Shown here in pieces: positions 24,432-33,456 of a stretch of 64,000 nt of DNA. The notes beneath the pieces are model-generated. The model had not been told where the DNA came from. It searched no databases and saw only the letters and a list, made by a program, of their open reading frames with translations. Both the position numbers and the translations under genes were made by a program. This stretch comes from JABDBE01 sp049585795 (GTDB taxonomy: Bacteria; Acidobacteriota; Terriglobia; Terriglobales; Acidobacteriaceae). The stretch lies in NCBI GenBank assembly GCA_049585795.1, contig JBAVAQ010000114.1:1-64000 (forward strand). The letters are read 5' to 3'. The first letter of the stretch is position 1. Each line of letters begins with the position of its first letter.

Positions 24432-25811
24432 CTAGCGACGTGACGCGCCTCCCTTGGCTGCCACACTTTGGTTCCCGCGTGCGCTCTGCGCACGCCCTCC
24501 CACGGTTCCGGAAAATGCGTTCGGACGATCAGCTTGCGCAGCCCCAGCGTTAGAGGTCTGCGGGCGTTGATAACCGCGGGCTTCATTTGTGCTGGGTCGT
24601 GTGCTCGGGGCTGAGTTCGGACGGTTCCCCGAATTTGCCGGCAAAGTACTCGGCGTTCCTCCGCTCGGTCTCGTTCCAGGATTGTTTGGGGCATTCGGTC
24701 GATTGCCCGAATTTGCCGGCAGAGTACTCGGCGTTCCTCCGCCCGGTCTCGTGGCGGGATTGTTTGGGGCATTCGGTCGGTTGCCCGAATTTGCCGGCAG
24801 AGTACTCGGTTTCCCCCCGCCCGGTCTCGTGCCGGGATTGTTCGGGGCATTGGGGCGATTGCCCGAATTTGAAGGAAGAGTCGTGGCGGGAGGACGATTA
24901 GGCGGACGATTGCCGGGAGGATAAGCCGGCGGACGACCATAGCCAGGATAGCCGGGGCGGTAACCGGGAGCCCCGGGACGATACGCGGGGTATCCGGGAC
25001 GATAGCCGCCACCGTAATATCCCCCGCGCCAATAGCTGTTTCCGACGTAAACGTTACGGTTGTAGACTATGGTGTTGCCGCGCCAGTTGGTGCCCCAATA
25101 GCTCCAGCCCCACCCGCAGCACCCCCCATACACCATGGCTCCGACCGCGATCCCGACGCCGAAAGCAATCACTGCACTCGATGGGGGCGGGGCCACATAG
25201 ACGTAGCCGGGGTACGCGTAGGGAACACCGTAAATCACCGCAGGGTTGTAGACCGGAACATACACAATCTGTGGATTCGCCGGCTGAATGACGATTGTCT
25301 GCGGGCTCTCCTGAACGACTTTGATCTCAGGGCTAGATTTCAGGTTACCGGCCGCTTGCGCCTTGGCGCGCATTCTCTGGACAGCGGCCATAACGTCCGG
25401 CTGCTGTGTGGCTGAGGCCTCGCCGAGTGCGGAGGTCCAAGCCAGGTTCTTCGCCAGAGTGTCGAGCACAGATGGAAACTGGGTTAACGCTTTCACCGCT
25501 GGATCCCACGCTTGTTGATCGACCGCCTTAGCGAGCGCCTCGCCCTTAAGCTGAGAGTTGTCCTTGAGCCACAGAGTGGCGTCGACTATTTCGTAGGGAA
25601 AAGTTGCAGCACCGAGAATCTGTGCAACCAAAGCGTCGGGATAAAGTGCAATCGGAGCGACGAGCCCGTCGAGTTCCTCGGAACTAAGAGGTGCATACTC
25701 CTCTCCGGTTCCAGACGGGGACGCGTTTTGCGCGCCTGCCCCAACGGGAAACGTTGTCAGGACAAGAAGAAAACTCATCAATACAGAGACCGCTTTCTGC
25801 ATTCGAGGCAT
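24432..25811 (-). CDS. DUF3300 family secreted protein with tandem-repeat tail
   Basis: A 459-residue protein: a signal peptide (about residues 1-28, AGAQ), then the DUF3300 domain (LSSEELDGLVAPIALYPDALVAQIL, FPYEIVDATLWL, WDPAVKALTQFPSVL). A low-complexity Tyr/Gly/Pro region follows (residues 180-290), including a hydrophobic patch (SAVIAFGVGIAVGAMVYGG). The tail contains four 26-residue repeats rich in Pro, Asn and Gly (PSTLPANSGNRPNAPNNP), encoded by 78-bp DNA repeats. It is likely a cell-envelope structural protein; function is unknown. The ATG at 25811 has AGGA upstream. Confidence 0.85.
   Translation of the reverse strand: MPRMQKAVSVLMSFLLVLTTFPVGAGAQNASPSGTGEEYAPLSSEELDGLVAPIALYPDALVAQILGAATFPYEIVDATLWLKDNSQLKGEALAKAVDQQAWDPAVKALTQFPSVLDTLAKNLAWTSALGEASATQQPDVMAAVQRMRAKAQAAGNLKSSPEIKVVQESPQTIVIQPANPQIVYVPVYNPAVIYGVPYAYPGYVYVAPPPSSAVIAFGVGIAVGAMVYGGCCGWGWSYWGTNWRGNTIVYNRNVYVGNSYWRGGYYGGGYRPGYPAYRPGAPGYRPGYPGYGRPPAYPPGNRPPNRPPATTLPSNSGNRPNAPNNPGTRPGGGKPSTLPANSGNRPNAPNNPATRPGGGTPSTLPANSGNRPNAPNNPGTRPSGGTPSTLPANSGNRPNSAPSTRPSTNEARGYQRPQTSNAGAAQADRPNAFSGTVGGRAQSARGNQSVAAKGGASRR
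24631..24876 (-). repeat. 78-bp tandem repeats inside the DUF3300 gene
   Basis: GAATTTGCC begins at 24631, 24709 and 24787, with a diverged copy (GAATTTGAA) at 24865, always 78 bp apart. This is exactly 26 codons, so copy number can change without a frameshift. Neighbouring copies differ at only a few bases. Confidence 0.9.
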
Positions 25812-26301
25812 AGTGTCCTAACTTCTAGTAATGCCTTTTCTGAATGGTCCGGAGGTGAGCTTGCCTTAAAAGCTTTGGGCGCATTCTCAAACTGTACCTA
25901 CAGCGAACTTCCCGAAGATGACAGACCGCCGAAAAGTCGCAGAACTAAACTCCGGCTCGATTCGTGAACACAAGTCTAGACTGTTCGATCGGATCGATTG
26001 AAACTCACCCGCAAGCCTTTATAATGCAACGAGAGAAGATGCAATACTGACAAAACTTACAGCCAACTCTCAGTCATGAGCGGAAGCAGCCACTATATCT
26101 CAATCAACTCGCTTTTGTTTTGCCGATCTGTCGGCATCAGAACCAGCCCGCGCTAGCGGCCCTGTCAATGGCGAGGACCGCAAGCGCGGCCGCATCACCG
26201 CCTACGACTCGTGCGATTCGTCTACACGCATTCGCTTGCTTCCTCCTGGTCACTCTCTGGCCAAAATGAACGAAGGCCTTGAGGCTCTTTCGTGCCACTC
26301 C
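25812..26301. other. Gene-free stretch, 490 bp
   Basis: No supported gene. It lies between the 5' end of the DUF3300 gene and the 3' end of a VWA gene, both leftward. A weak hairpin (ACGAA with GCC/GGC core and TTCGT, near 26272-26293) followed by T on the minus strand may end the VWA transcript. The DUF3300 promoter must lie in the right part of its upstream region. Confidence 0.4.
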
Positions 26302-27348
26302 TTACTTGGCTATCGGAACCCAGACGTTGTTCGCCGCCGCTATCTCGGAGTTCGGCACTTCGGTGGTTAAGTTGACACGCTGCAATCCGTCTTTCTTGCC
26401 CGGAGTGGCCTGGAAAACTACGTAGTACTGGTTGTCAAATATCTTCTGCAGGCGGTCCAGGTAGGGTTTGAAGCTGACCAGATTTGAAGTGCCGAGAGAA
26501 AAGCAGTCGCCGCCGGTTTCATCGGCGATCTTGGTGAGGCCAGAAAGGCCAATTTCCAGATCCCAGGAACTTCGGGCAGCTCGTCCGACGCCTACAGCGT
26601 ACAACGGGTAGACAATCACGTTGTAGCGCTGGCTGATCTCGCTGGCGGAGTTCACGTCGGGACTCATGGTGGGCATGCTGTGATACACGGGTCCGTAGTC
26701 CGGGCCCAGGACCGGGGATCCCACTGGGGCGCGTCCCGAACGTGGGGTCATGGCCCGACCTGTCGGGCGTGAGGGCTGCGCTCCGCGAAGCCGGTCAATG
26801 CCATCGGCGACCATCAGAACTTCACGCCGGACGTTTTGCTGAGGCCACCCCTTTACCAAACTAATCAGAGACAGATACGCGCTATCCATCGCCGACAAGC
26901 TTCCGCGAGGCAGGCGTAGCGCCTTGGCGGCAAGGTCGTGATCGGCGGTGAAGTTTTGGGCAACTTGGACGGCGGCGTTCGACATATAGCCGACGGCAAT
27001 CATGGTCGTCGCAGGTTGGGCCTTGATGAAATCCCGAATGTCGTTGAAATTATTTCCAACTCCCGTCTCGAGCGTATCGTCGATCAGGATAAATAGTTGG
27101 AGCGCGGCATTGTCGCCCTTGGCCGGGATCAGTTGGTTCACTTTTAGAAAGTTCTTGCCCTGTTTCACTTTTACGTCGCCCTGCTGCAGAGCGGGAACTT
27201 CGTCACCACGCTGGGCCTCGTTGGTGGCAACCAGGTGGACTTGAACCGTGCCTTGAGCACTCTTGTCTTGTGAGCGCATGGTCGGTACGGCGAACATCAG
27301 CAGGCACAACGTGCTCAACAACCCGAGAACAGCCTTGTAGTTTTTCAT
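26302..27348 (-). CDS. Secreted VWFA-related protein (acidobacterial type)
   Basis: A 348-residue protein with a signal peptide (about residues 1-26) and a von Willebrand factor A fold starting at LQLFILIDDTLE. The MIDAS motif is degenerate: FILIDDT replaces the usual DxSxS. ADGIDRL follows, then RYNVIVYPLYAVGVGR and GGDCFSLGTSNLVSF. The C-terminal QYYVVFQATPGKKDGLQRVNLTTEVPNSE matches the tail of the acidobacterial VWFA-related family. Function is unknown. ATG 27348 follows AGAGGG. Two better-conserved relatives lie at 32440 and 33440. Confidence 0.8.
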   Translation of the reverse strand: MKNYKAVLGLLSTLCLLMFAVPTMRSQDKSAQGTVQVHLVATNEAQRGDEVPALQQGDVKVKQGKNFLKVNQLIPAKGDNAALQLFILIDDTLETGVGNNFNDIRDFIKAQPATTMIAVGYMSNAAVQVAQNFTADHDLAAKALRLPRGSLSAMDSAYLSLISLVKGWPQQNVRREVLMVADGIDRLRGAQPSRPTGRAMTPRSGRAPVGSPVLGPDYGPVYHSMPTMSPDVNSASEISQRYNVIVYPLYAVGVGRAARSSWDLEIGLSGLTKIADETGGDCFSLGTSNLVSFKPYLDRLQKIFDNQYYVVFQATPGKKDGLQRVNLTTEVPNSEIAAANNVWVPIAK

Positions 27349-27628
27349 TGACCCTCTGGCATATTTGCAATGGTTTTAAGATGTGCACTCCTTCCAGCGT
27401 CTGAGCTGCTCGGGGGAAACTCACCCGGCTCACACCTTTACCCACATCTTATGTCGACAACACTACAGGCACCGCACCACTAGAAGAACTGGCAAAATTG
27501 CCAGTCCGCACGGAAGCCCCCAGTCGGGCGATTGGGATGGGGCCGAAAGACGCAGCACTCGGACTTCGCCCGGTGGGACAGCCTTTTCGACTGCGCCCGG
27601 GCAGGCTCCGGACGGCTGTTCCCCCTGT

Positions 27629-28366
27629 TTACTGCCGCAAGGTTAACGTGCCGAGCATGGCTTGTTGTTTGGCGATCAGGGATTGAACGCCTTGTCCTGC
27701 GAGGCTGATCATCTTTGCCAACTGTTGCTCGTCGAAGACCTGGTGCTCGGCAGTGGCCTGGACTTCGACCAGCTTACGGCCGGCGGTCATGACGAAATTC
27801 ATGTCCACGTCGGCGCGGGAGTCTTCTTCGTAGCAGAGGTCGAGGAGGATTTCGCCGTCGACGATGCCGACGCTTACGGCGGCGACAAAATCACGCAGCG
27901 GAGCCGAGGTCAGGGTTCCGGCTTCGACCAACTTTTCGAGGGCGAGGCCGAGGGCGATGAAGGCTCCAGTGATGGACGCCGTGCGCGTGCCTCCGTCGGC
28001 TTGAATGACGTCGCAGTCGATCCAGATGGTGCGTTCGCCCAATCGGACGAGGTCGGTGACGGCGCGCAGGGAGCGTCCGATGAGACGCTGGATTTCGTGG
28101 GTGCGGCCGCTGGAGCGGCCTTTGGTCACCTCGCGCGGCGTGCGGGTTAGCGTGGCGCGGGGGAGCATGCTGTATTCGGCGGTGATCCAGCCTTTGCCGC
28201 TGTTGCGCATAAACGGAGGAACGGTTTGTTCGATGGAGGCGGTGCAGATTACGCGCGTGTTGCCGACCTCAATGAGGACTGAACCTTCGGCGGTGTTGAT
28301 GAAGCCGGGGATGATGTTGACGGGGCGCATCTGGTCGGGAGTGCGGTTGTCGGAACGATAAAACAT
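27629..28366 (-). CDS. rph: Ribonuclease PH
   Basis: A 245-residue phosphorolytic exoribonuclease that trims tRNA 3' ends. It begins MFYRSDNRTPDQMRPVNI and carries GKGWITAEYSMLPRAT, EIQRLIGRSLRAVTDL, the catalytic region TIWIDCDVIQADGGTRTASITGAF, and C-terminal EVQATAEHQVFDEQQLAKM. The length is normal. I chose ATG 28366; an in-frame GTG at 28402 would add 12 unlike residues. It is separated by 370 bp of hairpin repeats from the GerMN gene, on the same strand. Bacillus subtilis has the same order, gerM then rph. Confidence 0.96.
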   Translation of the reverse strand: MFYRSDNRTPDQMRPVNIIPGFINTAEGSVLIEVGNTRVICTASIEQTVPPFMRNSGKGWITAEYSMLPRATLTRTPREVTKGRSSGRTHEIQRLIGRSLRAVTDLVRLGERTIWIDCDVIQADGGTRTASITGAFIALGLALEKLVEAGTLTSAPLRDFVAAVSVGIVDGEILLDLCYEEDSRADVDMNFVMTAGRKLVEVQATAEHQVFDEQQLAKMISLAGQGVQSLIAKQQAMLGTLTLRQ

Positions 28367-28635
28367 GGGGCGATTGTAGCAGGGTGGGGTGGCGCTTTTC
28401 ACGATGTTACAAGCACTGTGCCGCTTGGGAAACTAGCACAACTGACAGGGGCTTGCGGCGCCAGAGAATGAATAAGTAGCGTAACCAGACCATTACACGT
28501 TTTGAGAATCCGAGTGAGCCTGGATCGCCGACACCGGGAGAACGCATTCCATCCAGTTGTATTCTCCCTCCCCGATCCATTTGAGAGCGATTATCGCAGT
28601 GCTGGGAAGCGCTGCGCCATCCAAAATAGTCTTTC

Positions 28636-28715
28636 GCCCCGTCGGGGCTCCGCGCTTTGCCGGCCTTCTACCCACAGCTTGCGCTGTGGACTGCATTCTT
28701 ACGCCGCTCCGCGGC
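28636..28715. repeat. Three GC-rich hairpins between the GerMN gene and rph
   Basis: Within 80 bp there are GCCCC/GGGGC (28636-28648), CCACAGC TTGC GCTGTGG (28672-28689) and GCCGC/GCGGC (28703-28715). Perfect short stems in series between co-directional genes look like dispersed intergenic repeats. The whole gap, 28367-28736, contains no gene. Confidence 0.6.
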
Positions 28716-28736
28716 TGCCATCTGTCGGCGAGGAAA

Positions 28737-29336
28737 TTACTGGGGGTTTTGTAGTTGGGCGACGACTTGGGTTACGGCGGGTACTTCGTAGAAATTGGAA
28801 AGGTCGGCGTGGCCGGCTAGGGTGTCGCGCTCATTGCCCTCGACGAGAATTTTTACCCGCGTGATGCCGGGGATGTTTGCGGAGAGCGTCTGGATTAGCG
28901 AAACCACGGTGAGTTCTTCGACCAGCACACCGGAACGGTGGTTATCTGCGAAGGCGGCGTTGAGATCGATGACGGCGAGCCCGGGATCAACCAGGTAGAC
29001 ATCGCGAATTTCCGAGCCCGCTCCCAGCGGATGCGGGGACGACTTGTCGAGGTACAGGGTGAGCAAGGCGCGAAGCATTTCGGCGGCGCGCTCCTGGCGT
29101 CCCGCCGGAAGCTGGATGCGAACCGGCTGGGGACGTAAGACTCCGGGGTCGTCGTAGGCCACGTACAGAGTCACTTGTTCGGTGGCGCCGGAAGCCGGCG
29201 GCGCTACCGGCTGGGTATTCAAAGCGGAGACCTCGGCGCGAGGCACCCGGCTACGCATTCGCAACACATATACGCTCATGCCGAGAGTTGCGGCCAGCAG
29301 GATGGCAACGCCGATGAGGAGACTGCGCGGGATCAT
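28737..29336 (-). CDS. GerMN domain protein
   Basis: A 199-residue protein with an N-terminal membrane anchor (residues 5-25) and a GerMN domain: VTLYVAYDDPGVLRPQPVRIQLP, then a LRALLTLYLDKSSPHPLGAGSEIRDVYLVDPGLAVIDLNAAF core, and VVSLIQTLSANIPGITRVKILVEGN. GerMN domains are named after sporulation proteins of Firmicutes, but this lineage is not known to sporulate, so a peptidoglycan role is likelier. Its ATG overlaps the stop of the amidase gene by four bases (ATGA), so the two are translationally coupled. Confidence 0.88.
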   Translation of the reverse strand: MIPRSLLIGVAILLAATLGMSVYVLRMRSRVPRAEVSALNTQPVAPPASGATEQVTLYVAYDDPGVLRPQPVRIQLPAGRQERAAEMLRALLTLYLDKSSPHPLGAGSEIRDVYLVDPGLAVIDLNAAFADNHRSGVLVEELTVVSLIQTLSANIPGITRVKILVEGNERDTLAGHADLSNFYEVPAVTQVVAQLQNPQ

Positions 29337-30769
29337 CGGCCAGCCTCCAGTTTGTCGCGAAAGTCTGCCACTCCGGCAGCGACAGCGCTCGCGATCAATT
29401 GTTGATAGGCGGGAGAATTCAGCTGCGAAACGTCATCCGATGGAGGCGCGATTTCGACCGCGATCGCGGTTGTCGTGATGTTATTCAGCGGGCGCAGCGC
29501 GGCGATCAGCGACCGCGCCGGAATCTGTTTGTTTTGCAGGTCCCTGACTAGATTGTATTCTGCGGATCGACTGGCGAGCTGAAAGGCTGCCTGGGCCGCG
29601 TCCCAGCTTAGAAATGGTCCGCGGTTTTCTGCCTGGCTCGGAACCAGCGCGCTATACACGCGAATGCCCTCGCCCTGAGATGCGGCATGGATACAGATGT
29701 AGATGGCAGGATGAGCCGAGTTGGTCAGACTGGCGCGTTGATCAAGACTGAGCGTGGTATCGCTATCGCGCAAGAGCAACGTCGCAAGGCCGCGAGTCTC
29801 GAGTTCCTGGCGCAGGCGGCGACCGAACGCAAGGGTGACGTCTTTTTCTGCGAGTTGATCGCTCAGGGAAGCGCCGCGCTCGTCGCCACCGTGGCTGGGG
29901 TCCACTACCGCAAAATAATGCCGAATGCCCACAGGGGCTGTGCCCGCAGTTGGGGCCGCGGTGCCCGTACTGGTTGGCGGACGCGGAACCGGCGTCGCGG
30001 CCTGAGGCGGCACGGTAGGTCGCGGGACGGGTTCGATAATAACGGTGCGTCCGTTGTTAGCGAAGCTCGCCATGAGGGGGGCCGTCGCAGCGACCACGAT
30101 TGCGGCCGCTCCATTGCTTTCCTGAAAGCTGGCGGAAGGAATGATTTTGCTATCGAAGGTGAGCGCCTGAGAGCCGGGCGCGACCACGGCTTCGTGGCTG
30201 AACGCCATGCGCAACTCTCCGGGAGAAGTGGCGATGGTCGGGTTCACGGGCGCGGTAAAGTTCATCACTAATTTCGGGGGAGTGGTCTTGCTTACCTGCG
30301 CGGTAAAATGCACGGCCACGTTGCCCACGAACAAGCGTCGCGAATTCTGGTTGAATGTAACTGGGCCACCGAGAATGCGAGGCATGAGAGTGCCCAGGCA
30401 AGAGAGCGGAACCAGCCCGCGGCCATTCTCGAGCAGGAAGTTGGAAGGAAGGTCGTAGTCGCTGCCGTGAACCCGGGCGCGCGTCTTACCCGCCGTGAAC
30501 TCGCTTTCCACATCGTAGTAGCGGAACTTCCAGTGATTTCCGTTGGCTCTGGCGCTGACTGCACCGAGGGGCTCAAAGACTTCAAGCAGTCCAACGTATT
30601 CGTCGCCGTCACGGTCGAGAACGGGGAGAGAATAGTTGGCAGCGTTGGAGTAAATGGTAATGCGCTTTTCTTCGGGAGCGCTGTAAAGCAGCAGCGTGGA
30701 AGCGAGGAAGATTGCCGCTGCGAACGCTCCAGCGGCGCGGACGGGACGGCGCGGCTTAATCCAGGGCAT
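29333..30769 (-). CDS. N-acetylmuramoyl-L-alanine amidase (amidase_3)
   Basis: A 478-residue envelope hydrolase. It has a signal/anchor segment (residues 15-30), a copper-amine-oxidase-like N-terminal domain (YSLPVLDRDGDEYVGLLEV; VPLSCLGTLMPRI), an AMIN-like middle (VVAPGSQALTFDSKIIPS), a Pro/Thr linker, and the zinc amidase domain. The ligands appear as His in VVDPSHGGDERGA, Glu in AEKDVTLAF, His in IYICIHAAS and a late Glu in AVEIAPPS. The second His motif IHAA replaces the usual IHAN, so activity should be tested. It overlaps DUF1015 (14 bp) and GerMN (4 bp), an operon. Confidence 0.87.
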   Translation of the reverse strand: MPWIKPRRPVRAAGAFAAAIFLASTLLLYSAPEEKRITIYSNAANYSLPVLDRDGDEYVGLLEVFEPLGAVSARANGNHWKFRYYDVESEFTAGKTRARVHGSDYDLPSNFLLENGRGLVPLSCLGTLMPRILGGPVTFNQNSRRLFVGNVAVHFTAQVSKTTPPKLVMNFTAPVNPTIATSPGELRMAFSHEAVVAPGSQALTFDSKIIPSASFQESNGAAAIVVAATAPLMASFANNGRTVIIEPVPRPTVPPQAATPVPRPPTSTGTAAPTAGTAPVGIRHYFAVVDPSHGGDERGASLSDQLAEKDVTLAFGRRLRQELETRGLATLLLRDSDTTLSLDQRASLTNSAHPAIYICIHAASQGEGIRVYSALVPSQAENRGPFLSWDAAQAAFQLASRSAEYNLVRDLQNKQIPARSLIAALRPLNNITTTAIAVEIAPPSDDVSQLNSPAYQQLIASAVAAGVADFRDKLEAGR

Positions 30770-32078
30770 AAGTGGTCAGGCCGCTTAGCAATTTAGGGTA
30801 GAAGTCGGTGGATTTTTGCGGCAAAACTTCACCCGCAAAGGCGATATCGCGCACCTGCCGCCTGCGGACTGGGTTGATCAGAAAGGCGACGTTGGCAGCT
30901 CCCTCGCGCACCTGTGCCAACGCTTCTTCCGCATCGCGAACATAACTGACATTCGTCTGATTGCGGATGGCTTCCTCGGAAATTCCCAGAACGCCTTCAA
31001 GCAGGCACTTGTGGAGTTGAACCACGTCGAGGGACTGCTGGCGGAGCGGGAGAGCTTGAAGCAGGCTGGCGGCAGCAGGTCTGGGCGTATCGAACAGCAA
31101 TGCGCGATTGGCCGTGACTCCTAACATGGCAGTGCCAGCCTTTCCAGCGGCGTGCAAGATTCCCAGGGCACGATTCGCAGTTATGGACGGATCGACTTCT
31201 TCTACGCTGAAATAAGATCGAGCGCGATCACGGAGAGTGTCAGGCGAGAACGATTCCAGCCCATGCACTACGCGATGCGTAGGCAAAATGAGCAGGCCGG
31301 GGCTGTCCATGTTGATGAAGGTCATCATTACGAGTTCGTAAGGAGCGAGTTCGGAGGAGGCCGATGCCGATCCCTGCCGGGCTCGGCATTCGTTGCGATA
31401 GTTTATGGCGGTCTCGTAGCGATGATGCCCATCGGCAATGATCAGCTTCTTATCGCGCATCTTGGTGCGTACAAAGTCGATAACACCTGGATCGGAGATC
31501 CTGCGCAACTGATGCAAAACTCCATATTCATCGCGGATTTCTATATTGTTTTCCGTATTTGTCGCCGAACTGCCGGACAGAGCTCCGTCAATCTCGGCAG
31601 CGGGGTCGCTATAGAGCATGAATAGCTGGCCGAAATGAGCGCGAGTGGCTCGCAAGAGTTCGAGGCGGTCGGCCTTAGGTTTGGCTAGGGTTTGCTCGTG
31701 GCGATGGACGATACCCGCTGAATAGTCTTCAATTTTGCCCAATGCGATAAAACCCCGCCGCTCCAGTTCGGCCCCCGCACCCGGGGATCGGAAACGTTGG
31801 ACGTATTGGTATAGGGATTGCTGGGGATCCTGCTGGAAGAAGCCTTGGCGTCGCCATTCGCGAAAGGACGCGGCGGCACGAGTGTAAACATTTTCCTCTA
31901 AGTGGTCAGCCGGTTGCGGCTTGCCAAGGATGATGCGAACCAGATTGTGGGGATCGGCATCATAGTAGCGGTTTTGCATCTCCGGCGTGATCTTGTCGTA
32001 GGGCTGGGTCAAAACCTTGGTCAGATCGACCCGGGCGGGGTCATAACGCAGGGCGCGAAATGGCGCGATATGAGCCAT
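30756..32078 (-). CDS. DUF1015 family protein
   Basis: A 440-residue cytosolic protein beginning MAHIAPFRALRYD. Family features are YDKITPEMQNRYYDADPHN, the GKIEDYSAGIVHRHEQTLAKPKADRLEL segment, ADGHHRYETAINYRNE, ILPTHRVVHGL, and C-terminal LPQKSTDFYPKLLSGL, a DUF1015 signature. The true function is not known to me. The frame stays open to 32612, but the conserved N-terminus starts at ATG 32078 and sequence upstream of it is not protein-like. It is the first gene of the set leading to the amidase and GerMN genes. Confidence 0.88.
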   Translation of the reverse strand: MAHIAPFRALRYDPARVDLTKVLTQPYDKITPEMQNRYYDADPHNLVRIILGKPQPADHLEENVYTRAAASFREWRRQGFFQQDPQQSLYQYVQRFRSPGAGAELERRGFIALGKIEDYSAGIVHRHEQTLAKPKADRLELLRATRAHFGQLFMLYSDPAAEIDGALSGSSATNTENNIEIRDEYGVLHQLRRISDPGVIDFVRTKMRDKKLIIADGHHRYETAINYRNECRARQGSASASSELAPYELVMMTFINMDSPGLLILPTHRVVHGLESFSPDTLRDRARSYFSVEEVDPSITANRALGILHAAGKAGTAMLGVTANRALLFDTPRPAAASLLQALPLRQQSLDVVQLHKCLLEGVLGISEEAIRNQTNVSYVRDAEEALAQVREGAANVAFLINPVRRRQVRDIAFAGEVLPQKSTDFYPKLLSGLTTYALD

Positions 32079-32439
32079 AGGCCGGAAAGGTGAATTGTAC
32101 AAGACTGTGGCTTCGCTTTGCGGGCGGGCTCGGAATCCAATGCTGACAGAAGCTAACTGGAGCAGCCATCGGATTTGACGAATGTTTGACAAGCGGATTC
32201 GATAATGCTGATTTAATCGGATAAGCAACGCATCTACGAATCGACGGGTGTGAACCACTGTAAAAAGTGCCAGATGGTCGAGGCGTAGCAAAAAAAGGCT
32301 GACGCCATGGGGTTTCAGCTGTGTTAGGATCAGCCTCAATGAGGTATCTGTGGGCCGCCATGACAGGCGCGGGTCGTCTTGCTGCTTAACCACACGCTGC
32401 GATCTCAGCGGGAGTCCTGAGGGGATCCCAAGAGCAGAC

Positions 32440-33456
32440 GTGCCGTGGAGGCGGGGGCAGGCTCGTCTTCTCTGCCTGATTCTTCTTGCAACTGTCGTCT
32501 GTTGCCTCGTGAGCAGCGCTTGGGCGCAGAGTTCGATCGATAATGTCCACATCGCGCCCCGGATAGAACCGCCGAAGTACAATCCCGCCGATAACATAGA
32601 TCCATCGCTCAAAACTCATACTAAACCGATGAAGGTTGACGTTGATCTGGTTCTGGTCCCGGTCACGATCACGGATCCGATGAACCGCCTGGTTACAGGT
32701 TTGGACAAAGAAAACTTCCAGTTGTTTGAAGGCAAAGATCAGCAAGACATCCGCCATTTTTCGAGCGAAGACGCTCCCGTATCGATCGGGGTGATCTTCG
32801 ACATGAGCGGAAGCATGGTCAGCAAAATTGAGCGCGCCCGCGAGGCAGTGCTGGAGTTTTTTAAGACTGCCAACCCGCAGGACGAATTCTTCATGATCGC
32901 GTTTGCCGATAAGCCACAGGAGGTCTCAGACTTCACTTCTTCGGTCGACGACATCCAGGGCAAGCTGGTATATACGGTTCCCAAAGGAAGGACGGCACTG
33001 CTGGACGCGATTTATCTGGGCGTCAGCAAAATGCGCCAAGCCAAGTATCAAAAGAAGGCATTGCTCATCATCTCCGATGGAGGCGACAACCATAGCCGCT
33101 ATACCGAAGGCGAGATCAAGTCCACAGTCAAAGAGGCGGATGTACTTATTTATGCAATCGGGATCTACGACCATTACATGGCGACTCCCGAGGAAGCTTT
33201 AGGGCCGGCATTGCTCAGCGAAATTGCGGAACTCACCGGAGGACGTTCGTTCACCATTGATAACCCCAATGATTTGGCCGACGTGGCAACCAAGATTGGG
33301 ATTGAGTTACGCAATCAATATGTACTCGGATACCGTCCAAAAAACCCCGGGCACGACGGCAAATGGCGTAAGATAAAAGTGAAATTGATTCCGCCCAAAG
33401 GATTGCCGCCGCTAAAGGTGTACGCCAAGACGGGGTACTATGCTCCTTCGGAATAG
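32440..33456 (+). CDS. VWFA-related secreted protein (acidobacterial type), first of pair
   Basis: About 338 residues from GTG 32440, chosen because AAGAG precedes it and a signal peptide follows directly (RLLCLILLATVVCCLVSSAWAQ). An in-frame GTG at 32350 would add 30 residues before the signal. The VWA domain has an intact MIDAS DMSGSM (with FDMSGSMVSKIE), LLIISDGGDN (Asp) and GRTALLDAIYLG (Thr). The prefix DLVLVPVTITDPMNRLV and C-terminal NQYVLGYRP are typical of this family. It ends inside the start of the next VWA gene (17-bp overlap). Confidence 0.85.
   Translation: MPWRRGQARLLCLILLATVVCCLVSSAWAQSSIDNVHIAPRIEPPKYNPADNIDPSLKTHTKPMKVDVDLVLVPVTITDPMNRLVTGLDKENFQLFEGKDQQDIRHFSSEDAPVSIGVIFDMSGSMVSKIERAREAVLEFFKTANPQDEFFMIAFADKPQEVSDFTSSVDDIQGKLVYTVPKGRTALLDAIYLGVSKMRQAKYQKKALLIISDGGDNHSRYTEGEIKSTVKEADVLIYAIGIYDHYMATPEEALGPALLSEIAELTGGRSFTIDNPNDLADVATKIGIELRNQYVLGYRPKNPGHDGKWRKIKVKLIPPKGLPPLKVYAKTGYYAPSE

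Noticed and set aside
24314..25012. Alternative-frame minus ORF of 232 codons with VLCRQIRA repeats
   Set aside because: It is produced by the 78-bp periodicity of the DUF3300 gene, which is the frame with a signal peptide and a real domain.
29687..30271. Plus-strand open frame of 194 codons
   Set aside because: Antisense to the amidase gene; Arg/Gly-rich shadow without a domain.
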